From the NCBI GenBank assembly GCA_002150815.3, contig NDFF03000382.1, positions 466,223 to 530,222 on the forward strand: 64,000 nucleotides of DNA, in the 5' to 3' direction. How positions within the stretch are numbered: position 1 is the stretch's first letter; each line of letters begins with the position of its first letter. The notes beneath the pieces were generated by a model. The model saw nothing but the letters and a program-made list of their open reading frames with translations. It had not been told where the DNA came from and ran no database searches. Positions 54,232-64,000 of this stretch are shown piece by piece. Made by a program: the position numbers and the translations under genes. Source of the DNA: Grammothele lineata (Eukaryota; Basidiomycota; Agaricomycetes; Polyporales; Polyporaceae).

Positions 54232-56961
54232 CTAGTCCTTCTCCTCTTCCTGCTGCTCGTCGGCGGCGGGGGCAAAGACGGGCTTGGGCTGGTTTGCGCG
54301 CCAAGCTGAGTTTGAAAAATTAAAGTTCACACGTCAGCATCACTGCCCGATACCCAAACAGAGCCAAACAAGCCTGGCTCCATCAGGGTTGAATTTTTAG
54401 CGGACTCACCAGCAGTCCAAACCGGATTCTCTTCTGCCGTGGCGGCCAGCTTGAGCAGCGCCTCGCGTGGCTGCAACAAAGTGAATGGGTCAGTATTCCG
54501 CAGAGGACGCGGACAATAGGGGGAAGGGAGGAGGTCGTGGCGAGAGGGGAAGATGGGAAGCGCAGGAGGCACGGAGACTGGGCCAGATTTGGGCACCCGG
54601 GCCTGATCCGGATAGCAACGCGCCTTTGGCGTGTCACAACGGCAACGGCCCATCCGCTCTGATTGGAGCGTGCCAGGGCCCCGACCCCCGTACGCGATAT
54701 CGCCCGCAACGTTCGCCTCGGCGAGCTCGACCGCCCGCCCGCCCGTGGAACCATAGAGCACGTCCACTACTTCCCCGACCACAACACAATCCGATAGATG
54801 GACGAGGATAACCTCTGATGTTAGCGATGAAAGAAGCGTGTGGTCCCGGCATGAAGCGGACAGGAGACAAAGCCAGCGCTGAACAAGGCAGGAGGACAAG
54901 ACTACGTACGTCTTCGTCTCTTGTCGTGTCCCGAACCAGATTCTGGACGACGTGTTGCGTCGCGCTTGCTCCCACGCGTCCTCCCCGCCCAGGGCCAGTG
55001 ACTGGCAGTTCTGGCCGTCGACTCTTTCGAGGGTCCATCCGTTCCTTCTCCCGCTTGCGCTTGGTGCTGCGCCCAACCTCGCTGTCTCGGAACATGGGCA
55101 AGGCGTGCGGCGTGATGATGGTTGGAGCAGCCACAGCATCTGACATGTCTTCGATGGTGGCCTTCCTCGGAGGTCCTTTGTTGGCAAGCAACTTCGCCCC
55201 ATTCACGGACATGTCAGGCGAATACAGCACACATATTTGTCCGTTTGACAGCCCCGTGACAACCTGCCCCAAGAAAATGGTCTCAGTCGTTGTGCGAACG
55301 CTTGAAGGGAGACCCCACAAACCTGGTTGATCTTCGAGTGCCAGAAGACTTTCACTGGTGTTGTGTCCACCTCAAGGTCTTTGACCGTCTCCAAGCCGTC
55401 CTTACGCATGAATAGGAGGTGGCCTTTGCCACCTTTCGTCGACGCGCCAGCTCCCGTCACAATATACTTGTTGTCAGGGCTGAAGATAGCGTTCGTCTGC
55501 GGATATAACGACGCAAGACCCGATCGCACAACCATTGGCTTCTTGAAGGATCGAAGGTCCCACACTGGGCGCGACGTTAACGGAGGTTCGGCGCAATCGT
55601 GGAGGCAAACTCACGCTTGACCGTGTCGTCACCGCCCCGGGTGAGGATTGTGTGACCGTCGACGGAAAATACCAACGATCCCGTTTCAGACCCTTTCACG
55701 TGTGCCCCCTCGATTGTCATACTGGGTCTCACGAAGTTTGACTTGGTCTGCCACATGTGAAGCGCGCCATCCAAGCAGGCTATCGGAGCCGATTAGAAAC
55801 CTCGATGTGGAGTCAAACCTGTGTACAGACCTCCACCTATCAAGCTGCCGTCGTGGGAGTAGGCGCATGCATTGACCTTCGTTCGAGCGCCACGTTCCTT
55901 CGATTTGACGACAATGACCGTCTTTTGCTTCCGCTTATTCTCGACATCCCAGATGCTTCGTGTTTCGCATATGAGAAGCTGGTTAAAAAAGAAAAGATAA
56001 CATAACATACCGTATTGTAGAGTCATAAGACCCAGTTATGAAGGTTTGCGGGTCCTTCGGGTGCCATGCACATGAAGTGAGCTCCGAAACGTGGCCCCTG
56101 TATCATTATGAATAATTGTTCAGTTTGACCAAGCGCATAAGACGCACGCTGTGTTCTTCATGTCGCGAATATACTGGTCGCCTTTGATATAAGTGGCCCT
56201 GCAAGTCAGGTCAGGCTGCCCATCCAATAACGACCAAAAACAAACGCACAGCTCCTCTCCGTCTCGATCATACAACTTTGGTTGTGTCGTTCCAGAAACA
56301 ACCAAGAACTGCTGTCCATCATTGGAGAATTTGAGGTCGTGGATCTGCGACGGTACCAAACCCCGGAGATTAAATCGCTGACGGATCCAGACGAGCTAGA
56401 AGCGGGCGCACATAGTAAGAGCCGGCAGGTTCCCAAGTCTTGAATGGCTTACACCTCCAGTCCATCCCACCAAAGTCCCACAGCTTACAGTCGTAGTCGT
56501 GAGAGCCAGACACGATCCGTGCACCGGAGGGGTCCATGGCTAGGGCAGTGACAACCTTTGTGTGGTCCTTGAGCAGTATTTCGTGCGAAGTAGGAAACGA
56601 CGCTTCCTCTGGTTCGTCGTCCGAAATGTCGAATTCAGGTTCTTCTCCATTTTCGCTATTTCCGCCTGCAGGAGGAGGTGGAGGGCCGACGTCGTCGGGG
56701 TCGATCTCCGGCTCCTCTGACTGCGGAACTGACGGGGTGGAACCTGGCCGGAGGTTGTCCTCCGATTTCGCAGCAGCAGCCGACGAGGCGATACCACCCT
56801 GGAGCTCATTCAGGACGTAGCATATGCATGTACCCTAGGACATGACTTACAGCCTCATCCCTTTTGTTCTTCTCGAACCGCCTTGGATCCAGTTGACGCT
56901 GCTTCGGCTTCTTGCCAAATCCGCTGATCCCCATTGCGGCCATAACATCCACGTCGTCCAT
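54232..56961 (-). CDS. WDR70: WD40-repeat protein WDR70
   Basis: Eleven exons (minus): 56851-56961, 56412-56798, 56250-56344, 56148-56198, 56011-56097, 55831-55955, 55615-55779, 55323-55564, 54910-55281, 54410-54470, 54232-54305; 589 residues, in frame. Nuclear WD40 protein linked to histone H2B ubiquitylation and repair in other eukaryotes. N-terminus MDDVDVMAAMGISGFGKK and an acidic stretch (ISDDEPEEASFPTS). WD repeats: HTKVVTALAMDPSGARIVSG with DYDCKLWDFGGMD; HDLKFSNDGQQFLVVSG; TSCAWHPKDPQTFITGSYD; VNACAYSHDGSLIGG; SLVFSVDGHTILTRGGDD with LWDLRSF; and TNAIFSPDNKYIVTGAG. The conserved end REALLKLAATAEENPVWTAA and WRANQPKPVFAP is typical of WDR70. Intron 9 (54471-54909) is 439 nt, far longer than its neighbours. 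Confidence 0.92.
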
Positions 56962-57249
56962 CTTGTGCAGAGACAGTATAGAAGACGATGAAGAATAAGA
57001 CACAAGTAGCCAGATCAAAGTGGGTAGGTGGCTTGTGGCTGCAGCCTGAGAAGCCCTGGGCTTTGTGACGCGCGCTTACGCGCTGACGAGTGTCGCGTTT
57101 TACCGAGACGCGCCTCATTTGAGACAGGTCCTTGCCCGGCTCGACCCCTTAGACCAACAGCCACCAGGTCCCAGGAGTGGTCAGGCCTCTCTCAGTGTCT
57201 CTTAGGACCCCTCACTCACTAATCCACAGTCATTCTAACCATTTCCCTC
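56962..57249. promoter_or_regulatory. divergent promoter region
   Basis: 288 bp between WDR70 (minus) and the next gene (plus). It contains ACGCGC and GACGCG stretches near 57069-57110 but no convincing TATA or CCAAT box. Confidence 0.3.
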
Positions 57250-57929
57250 ATGCTGAAGCGTCAACGCTCGTCCCCTTCCTTCTCCCAGGACGCGTATGCC
57301 TCACCCGAGCCGCCGATCGATGTGTATGAGCGTATAGTCAAGCGCAGAAGACAGGCAGCGCCTCCCAATATGCACAACATGGACAAAGGGAAGGCCGTCT
57401 GGCGGAGTGGCGATAGCGAAGGAGAATCAGATGTGGATGATGCCGAGGAGTGCGTAGAGCGAGCGCAATCCGAGCAAGCCCAACGACTAGAACAGGCCGG
57501 GGAGTACAAGAATGTCAATACCCTCCTGCACGACCTCCACGCAGAGCAGAGGCATCGCATGCTCTTCTCTTCGTCTCCTCTGCCCTCTCATACTCCCGAT
57601 TTTCACCATGTATCCTCCCACGCCGATTCGCAGGTCCATCAACCTCTTCCATCATCCTCAACTAGGACTGTACCAGCTCGTGTGGGAGCAATTCCCTACC
57701 AGGAGTCCCACAAGCTCATGCCCTCCTTTACTATCTCTCTTCCGTCGGAGAAAGAGGATATGATAGATTACGCCGAGGTCCAGCGTGTAACTCAGGCGTA
57801 TGAGGAAACCAACCGGTATGTGTCGTATTCAACACTCGTAAGTATTGAATTTCATGTTCATTCTGTTCCAGGGTTCTAGGATCTTTGTTCCTCAGCCGTA
57901 GGAGGTACCACGACGGGCAAGGAACCTAG
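57250..57929 (+). CDS. small charged protein of unknown function
   Basis: Exons 57250-57815 and 57872-57929; 207 residues. No family recognised. The N-terminus is basic and Ser-rich (MLKRQRSSPSFSQDAY), with a possible nuclear localisation signal VKRRRQ near residue 30 (inference). An acidic patch follows (SGDSEGESDVDDAEECVE), then a helical stretch (YKNVNTLLHDLHAEQRHRML) and a Ser/His/Pro-rich middle. The C-terminal part has a helical YAEVQRVTQAYEETNR join across the intron to VLGSLFLSRRRYHDGQG. The intron and phase support coding. Possibly a small nuclear protein. Confidence 0.6.
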
Positions 57930-58256
57930 ATTCATTGCATCCGCACGCCCCACACACGACTACCCTCCTACACGCTCGGCACACGTCTCACTATTTACAC
58001 GATTCCTGCTCCGCACCCGCACGTCGCTGTCCTATACATCGCTCTCAGTATCATAGTTTTGGACGTGTACTTTAGCTTGCTCGTTGTCCGCATATTGCAC
58101 TAGTTCTAACTTTAATCTTCGCAATGGATACGACAGCCGCCCTGAGAAATTAGGGCAGACGTCATACCAACTAATGACTCTCGGAGTTCTGCTCGACGGC
58201 GTTGAGGATAAGTCTAGGGTCAAAACCAATAAAATTGCACGCCGGTGCTACAACAC
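57930..58256. other. convergent spacer
   Basis: About 330 bp between the unknown protein (plus) and frataxin (minus). No feature recognised. Confidence 0.4.
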
Positions 58257-58993
58257 CTAAAAGGCTCGTGTGGAGACGTTTGCTACGCCCATGTCTACTT
58301 CCCGTCCTAGAACTTTGCTCAACTCTTCGTTCAGGAGGTCATTCAATGACTTGGCTTCCCGTGGGTATACCCAGTCATCCTTTTCAGGAACGTAATCATA
58401 ACGTTTAGGGCCACTAAATTAACATCAGGAAAGGTCCAGTGGGAAGACAGGCAACGCGACGCACCTGAACGGCGATGACAGCCAAATTTGCTTATTCGGA
58501 GGCTGCTTATTGATCACATATGTCCCTTTGCTCCCCAATTTCAGCGTCAGGACACCGCTCTACCATGAAAGCAAACAGTGAGCCCAATCAAATGCCGTAG
58601 TATATGATTATGGTCTGCGTACTTCGTATTCCACTTCATACTCGGGATCTGCGACCTCGTCCAGCAGGTCTTCCAGGGACTCTAGTAGTCGCTCCATGGT
58701 CGCATCTGAGTAGTCGTGATACAGTTCAACCGAGAGGTCGCTGTGCACACGAAGAAGGCACGTTAACAACTGCCGTAGTCTGCCAAATGTATCGCCTTGA
58801 TGCCAGCGAACCTGTGCTTCACCTGTGGCGGAGGCGTCGCGAAGTGACGGCGTGGTGATAGGGTAGGTGCTATTGCGGGGCCATGGTGCGACGACCGAGG
58901 AAGTTCGTGCAGAATGCGTAACGCTCGGCCACCTGGGACACGTCGCAGCGCAGAAAGACGGAGTATAGTCGACCGATATGCGTTGTGCAGCAT
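58257..58993 (-). CDS. YFH1: frataxin, mitochondrial iron-sulfur assembly factor
   Basis: Four exons (minus): 58812-58993, 58623-58740, 58465-58559 and 58257-58413; 183 residues, in frame. Frataxin stimulates sulfur transfer on the mitochondrial ISU scaffold and binds iron. The N-terminus is a presequence ([18 protein letters not shown], later [11 protein letters not shown]). Helix 1 is acidic as expected: [20 protein letters not shown], then [18 protein letters not shown]. The beta-sheet follows: [39 protein letters not shown] (the family hallmark, assembled across the third intron) and W in [16 protein letters not shown]. The first splice was set by phase: exon 1 ends VKH plus a split Ser codon. 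The gene lies on the same strand as, and downstream of, a mitochondrial rhodanese gene. Confidence 0.95.
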
Positions 58994-59306
58994 GGTCGCA
59001 AAGGCTGCAATAGGTGTACGAAAGTGTATAGGAGAGATGAATGGACCTAGCAGTGTGTCGCCGTAACGAAAGGTGAGAGTATGTACATACGAGTTCGTCG
59101 GAAGCACTGCCGACTCCGCCGAATCGTATCATTTGGGTTAGGGGTAAGCAATACGCACATGATGTCCTATGATGTCGTCAGACCATTGGGCAGTCACGCA
59201 AACGGTCCAATGATTGCGCTTTCGACATCCGAGGGTGCTCATAGTGGATGCAGACACCAGTGATGAGGACCATGGATACGTGTTGTAAGGACAGACACAC
59301 AAAACG
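58994..59306. other. spacer between frataxin and rhodanese genes
   Basis: 313 bp, same-strand spacer containing the frataxin promoter. No box or reading frame can be supported. Confidence 0.35.
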
Positions 59307-59930
59307 CTACGCCGACTTTGCCTTCCCTTCCCGCTCGACCCACTCCAACCATGATCCCTTGTAGTTGAGAATGCTGCACCTGGTGTCAGCGATACTATCA
59401 ATGCAGTACACCATCAACAACATACTTGGTAAAGCCGTTCCGTTTTGCAACGTCAGATGCAGTACTCGACCGCTTACCGCTTCGACAGTAGAATGTAACT
59501 TCCTGATCGTGCCGCGGCTTCTCAAATCCATACTTTTCCTTGAATTGAGCCGGAGCCAGGACGAGTGCACTTGGCAAGACAGACAGAGGGAGATTCACTG
59601 CAGAGGGGATGGAACCTTGGAGGACTTCATCAGGTTCGCGGACGTCGATGAGATACTTGTCCTGGCAGAGATTCAGCAAGCAATTTCCCTCGGGTTCAGC
59701 CGGGGACTTACGGGTGTTGGCTGCAACGTCTTAGGCTTAAGCTCATCGTAGGTAATTACCGGCGCGTCCCAATCTTGACGAAGCTCCGCCTTCGACGGAC
59801 CACCGGAGGAGGAAGAGGAAGAGTTGTCCCGGATGTTCTGACGCGGGAGGCGAGACACGACCGCTATTGGCGTTCGAAGGGTGCTCGCGCGAGCTACAGC
59901 CATGGATCTAGCCAATGCAAGACGCAACAT
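59307..59930 (-). CDS. mitochondrial rhodanese (thiosulfate sulfurtransferase)
   Basis: Exons (minus) 59712-59930, 59426-59661 and 59307-59379; 175 residues. Single rhodanese domain behind a mitochondrial presequence (MLRLALARSMAVARASTLR). The domain begins VITYDELKP, then DKYLIDVREPDEVLQGSIPS, VNLPLSVLPSAL and, near residue 130, the active-site loop YCRSGKRS with the persulfide-forming Cys, ending NYKGSWLEWVERE. Single-domain rhodaneses of this type carry sulfane sulfur in mitochondria or the cytosol. The mitochondrial location is inferred from the basic leader. Frataxin is the next gene downstream on the same strand, 313 bp away. Confidence 0.92.
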
Positions 59931-61860
59931 AGTGGAGAGCGAGGGGCGAGATTCAAAAGACAGCTGTAGTCCAAGGAACCGATGGAGAGCGTATAAGAGC
60001 TCTTCTTTTCCGAATAGCTATACGAATTCAAGTCGGATTAGCTCAGGTCACGTCGAGATGGCGTACAAGTCGCCCAGACGCCCGAGGAACAAGCGATCAG
60101 TCAGCGTCACGGGGACTGGCGTTTAACTTTCGGGTGGAAACGGCCTAATTACGCGATTGGCTGGGCACAATTGCCTCAACTGATCCTCTCCCACTCGCCC
60201 CTTCATTCTCTCCCCCCACCACCTCCTCCCTTGACCTCCTCCAGCCTTCTCCGTCTTCGGCGCGTCGCTGACCCATGCCTACATCCATGTTTCCGCCTGT
60301 TACCCTCCCCAGCTAAGGGTCTGTCGAATGAGTGGGAGCGTAGTTCTCAACAAGCTCGTTTGACCCCTTGTCCTTCGCTTTCCGAACAGACCTACTATTC
60401 TCTAAATCCGCTTCCGGGTGTCCACTCCTATACTTCGCCCTTTCTCCCACCAAGCTTCGCGTGACGACAGAGTATGTTACAGGTACGCAGTGGTCATAGG
60501 CCATGGGCAGAGACGTGCGAGCGCCGTTCTCCGAAGCGTCTCTGCCATCCCAAGGTCGGTGGTATCATTACCTTTGGACCCGTAACTGTCCTTCACGTTC
60601 AGTCTCCTGGCATGATGATTTTGTTTTCCGTCCTACAAGCTTCTTTATCACCGGTGAGTTCTAACCACAGTTTGCGCATGGAGCATGTCAGCTCAAAGCG
60701 AACGCCTCTCGAGCCCCAACCCAGTTACCGGCAAGTGTTTGGTTATGTTTGGTCAGAAGGGGCGACGGCCGCAGCGCGCAGCGTGCAGCGCCCCCCTCCC
60801 TTCCCCCCAATGAGGCTCAAGCACATAGCCCAGTCGCATCCAACTATCATGCTGTTCTCCGCGCAGACCTAGGCGACTCCGCGATGGATGCAACGATGGT
60901 GCCATATCTCCACTCGGCAAGCTGTCAAGGCTTGGCGCCCGAAGAGGATGCGTGCATCGGCCTAGTCTGATCAATCTTCACAAGATGGGTAAACGGGGCG
61001 CGCGGAGTGTCGGAGGTCGAGAGGTATGTTATTGTACTGTCGTTTGCAACATGTCCCTCATCCCGATGACAGTGCTATGTGCTCGTCCTCTCCAAAACAC
61101 CTTCCCTCGCCGACAGCGACGGTGACACGGCCGCCTTCTGACCAACGGACTGTCAGGAGCCATCCGTCCTTCATTCTCTCCCACGATGTACCATGTGCGC
61201 TTTCTAGGCACTCATGCATTTCATCTTGATGCTCGTTGTCATGTGCGTTGAGAGCTCACGCTAAGCGGCGCTATGTTGCTTAAAAAGTTTTTTCACAGGA
61301 CCTTTCAGGCCGCGTACCTCATCTCGATCGTTGGGGGGGTTTCTCTTGATCGGTGGGGTACTCTTAAGGCGACTTAGTAGGAGACATGCTCTTTGAACTT
61401 ATATGCATAGAGACGGAGGTCATGTTGTAGAATAAACCACTTTTAGTGTTACTAATGTAGGGCGACTGTATTGTACAATTTACTGAAGGTCGAAATTGAG
61501 TTGCCATCGCGCAAGCTATCGGGATGTCGTTGGCGTTGCTTTGAGGTGGTGCAGTCAGTGTGATCCGGTGGCACGAGCGTAGTGATGCGGTTAGGAACTG
61601 TTCCGCTAAGAATGTGAACGTTCGTTAATGTTCTGCCCGTGGTCGTGCCGTGATGTGGCGCGAGTCTGGGTGGGAAGGCTGCCGTCTCTGCAGCCAAACT
61701 GGTGCAAACAGAACGAAAAAACTTTTTATAAACGGTCCCGTGCATAGACCGCTCACCTCTGGGTACCATTAAAAGCCACTTGCAACCGCTCTCGCTTCGT
61801 ATCCACCCAGGATCCCACCCTCGACGACCCTTCCTGAGCTGAACTTCCTGTTTCGCCGCG
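59931..61860. other. intergenic, no gene seen
   Basis: About 1.9 kb between rhodanese and the BIM1-like gene. The frame 60474-60872 (plus) has no motif. Two copies of a 14-base A/T-rich element in inverted orientation (about 61279-61292 and 61715-61728) are noted but flank nothing. A TATAAA at 61727-61732 overlaps the second copy and lies 129-134 bp upstream of the BIM1-like start. Confidence 0.45.
61727..61732 (+). promoter_or_regulatory. TATA box of the BIM1-like gene
   Basis: TATAAA 129-134 bp upstream of the ATG at 61861, followed by a pyrimidine-rich leader (about 61780-61830). Placement is typical of strongly expressed fungal secreted-protein genes. No regulator binding site was assigned. 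Confidence 0.4.
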
Positions 61861-62717
61861 ATGCGCTTCATTACTGCCGTGCTTGTGTCCACTCTCGTCA
61901 CCGTGGCTTCGGCACACTTCCAGCTCGAGTACCCCACTCCTCGCGGTGTCTTCGTCGAGGACGATGAGCCGACTTACTGCGGTATTCCTCATTTATCGTC
62001 AGCATATTATAAAGTTGCTAACGTATATACCCTGATATCCAGACGGCTATGTTACCGCGGTATCCAACCGGACTTCTTACCCTCTGTCCAGCGGCAAGGT
62101 CTTGATCAACTCCGAGCATCCTAAGTGGACTCGTACGTATCTAAACGTCGTTAAATGAAATTCAATTGATATGCTTACCTGGCTATCAATAGTTGGTGGT
62201 ATCCTCGCCACGGTCCAGAACCCAACCAACTTCACTGTGTTCGAGGACGGCAGCGGCAACTTCCAGTATGCTGTACCTTTCTTCGAGACGACGGGCGAGG
62301 GCTCCTTCTGCATCGACCTCGACCTATCCAAGTCTGGTTTCTCCGGTGTGCAGGATGGTGCAAACGTCACCCTCCAGCTCATCTTCGACGGCGGTGACGG
62401 CCAGCTCTACCAGGTCAGATGCTTCCGAATCTCGGGCCTGACATAAGCGCTCAATGATTGGCTCATATCGTATTCTGAACTTCTAGTGCGCCGACCTCAC
62501 CCTCTCTTCGACCACCACGGTTCCGAGCGATGTTGACTGCAAGAACGCAACGTCGAACGCAGTCGCCACTCCCGTCACGTCTAGCGTGAGCCCCCAATCG
62601 ACCGGTACCAGCTCTACTACCAGCGCTTCGACCTCGACTTCGACGTCTAGCTCGGCCATGCGCAACGGTGCCCCGGGCCTCGCTGCCTTTATTGGCGCCG
62701 TCGTCGCGTTCCTTTGA
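61861..62717 (+). CDS. BIM1/X325-like copper-binding surface protein
   Basis: Exons 61861-61981, 62043-62132, 62193-62413 and 62487-62717; 220 residues. Signal peptide MRFITAVLVSTLVTVASA is followed immediately by His (HFQLEYPTPRGVFVEDDE), so cleavage would give an N-terminal histidine, as needed for a copper histidine brace. Then AVSNRTSYPLSSGKVLINSE, VGGILATVQNPTNFTVFEDG, GEGSFCIDLDLS and NVTLQLIFDGGDGQLYQCAD. This matches the X325/BIM1 LPMO-like proteins, which bind copper but do not cleave polysaccharide and help in copper uptake in fungi such as Cryptococcus. The Ser/Thr-rich linker and final hydrophobic helix (LAALIGAVVAFL) indicate GPI anchoring. Cysteines at YC, FC, QC and DC would form disulfides. 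Confidence 0.85.
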
Positions 62718-64000
62718 GAAAAATATTAAGCTTCAGGCACGAGCTGCGATCTCGTCACATCTAGTTAAACGTTTGTCATCTCTTTTCACTGGAGTTACGG
62801 ATAGCTCTGGGTTTTGGTTTGCTCACGACCGGATGTACTACGAATTGTTACGAATTGGTCACGTTGTCAATGGTTGGCGTATACTTTTGAATTGTGGTGG
62901 ATTTGGCGTCTCCTCTTGGAGGACTGTTACACTGTGAACGATACCGTTTTAGTGCTGTGGCACAAGTCTACCCGTTGTTTGGAAACCTTTCTTCGCGTCT
63001 AGGACTGAATGGCTCAATACGTTGGTCAATCAAGTTAGTCAAGTCAACAACAGACATGTACTCTATCATTTCCTGGAATCACTAATGCTCGCGCAGGCGG
63101 CCACCTTCCTCGATGTTCGCTCCGGTTCGGAGGCTGGTACGGGAGGGCCCAGCGTTTCACCAAATATCTTCATGCGGACTATTTATAGAACGCGACGTCC
63201 TACTAAAGTGCTAAGCGCTGAGCATTCTAAATTTGGAGGCATGCGTCCTTCCACCACGCGGAGGAGAAATGGTAAAAGTTATATCGGCGGAGAGTTCCCG
63301 TTTAGATCTCTGCCCATGTCGCTCTCCATACCATACTTGCGCCGTATCTTGCACTTTGTCATAGATACACGTTCAGCGTGCACAAAGCTCTCCTGTCTTC
63401 AAGGAGTCGCGGCGGAGGTTTCTCCGATAGATGTCACATCTCTGCTGACGGTGGCAGCACAATCCGCCGTCCCCGAGGCCCGAGGACAACCCAGGCCTCG
63501 GAACGTGACCTGAACCCACTGCTTGTCCGGATGTTCAGCGCATAGGTACGTCCTATGTATCGCCTCCGCAGAGCACGATGCTGATAGGCCGCGCGGCGCG
63601 GCAGCGCGGTTGTCGAGAGCGCTGCGTGAGCGGCGCGATCGATGTGCACAGTGTGGCGGTACAGTCATCTACGCGTCTATGAGACACCCCCTGTCAATGA
63701 GACAGATTGCCGCTGTACATTCAAATCTTCGTGTATCTGCCCCATTTCGGGCTTGTTTTGTTCATACTTCCAGAGCCTGAGAAGTGTAGTGTAGCAGTTT
63801 TTGCTTTGTGGATCCATGGGAGCGAAAAATCCGCGAAGATGGGTGGATGAAACAGGTGAAATATACACTCGGAAATTGTATAAACGAGCTCATGGCCCTT
63901 CAAAGGGTTTTTTTGCTTCGTAACGGGTTTCTGCAGAAAGTTCTAGGTCTGTATTACATTTCTATGTGTGTTTTGGGTCCAACAATCCATGGTGTGCATC
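62718..64000. other. intergenic, no gene seen
   Basis: The last 1.28 kb contains only short open frames without motif or splice support. It holds the 3' UTR of the BIM1-like gene. A gene starting beyond the window edge cannot be excluded. Confidence 0.45.

Noticed and set aside
61279..61728. Inverted 14-base A/T elements as ends of a miniature transposon
   Set aside because: The match is a simple A-run/T-run, no target-site duplication is visible and the 430 bp between have no element character.

Overview
This window is nuclear DNA of a filamentous basidiomycete, most likely an agaricomycete. The genes are dense, carry many short GT-AG introns (about 50-110 nt), have GC-rich coding sequence, and encode only eukaryotic housekeeping and fungal families. 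The genus cannot be read from the sequence. Exon models below were built by hand from splice sites and reading phase; every model called with confidence of 0.5 or more closes in frame.

Layout. 0-5 kb: the 3' part of a branched-chain aminotransferase and a trypsin-like serine protease, then 2.4 kb with only a doubtful membrane-protein remnant. 5-8.2 kb: a MYND-finger protein divergent from an RBR-type E3 ubiquitin ligase (RBR-A). 9-22.9 kb: housekeeping genes (FHIT hydrolase, 6-phosphogluconolactonase, a PXA-domain protein, an RBM26/27-type RNA-binding protein, an F-box-like protein) and two unrecognised proteins. 23.1-30.3 kb: three tandem GH27 alpha-galactosidase genes with the same 11-exon structure. 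32.0-39.5 kb: three more RBR ligases in tandem (RBR-B, -C, -D), paralogous to RBR-A. 39.9-62.7 kb: GINS subunit PSF1, a secreted LysM protein, mitochondrial IND1, the MPH1/FANCM helicase, a G-patch/C2H2 protein, a double-bromodomain BET protein, WDR70, an unknown acidic protein, frataxin, a mitochondrial rhodanese and a BIM1/X325-like surface protein. The last 1.3 kb shows no gene.

How they relate. Most genes are independent housekeeping genes. Several act in mitochondrial or iron-sulfur metabolism (IND1, frataxin, rhodanese), several in replication, repair or chromatin (PSF1, MPH1, BDF1-like, WDR70), and several are secreted or cell-surface proteins (GH27 genes, LysM, BIM1-like). The two accessory blocks are the GH27 array and the RBR array. 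The four RBR ligases share an N-terminal module of about 130 residues, which I do not recognise, ahead of the RING1-IBR-RING2 core. In the GH27 array one gene encodes a C-terminal membrane anchor directly. Another encodes an anchor-like segment in frame just after a UGA-C stop, and the third stops at the leaky-type context UGA-CUA. These two blocks are the best candidates for undescribed biology.
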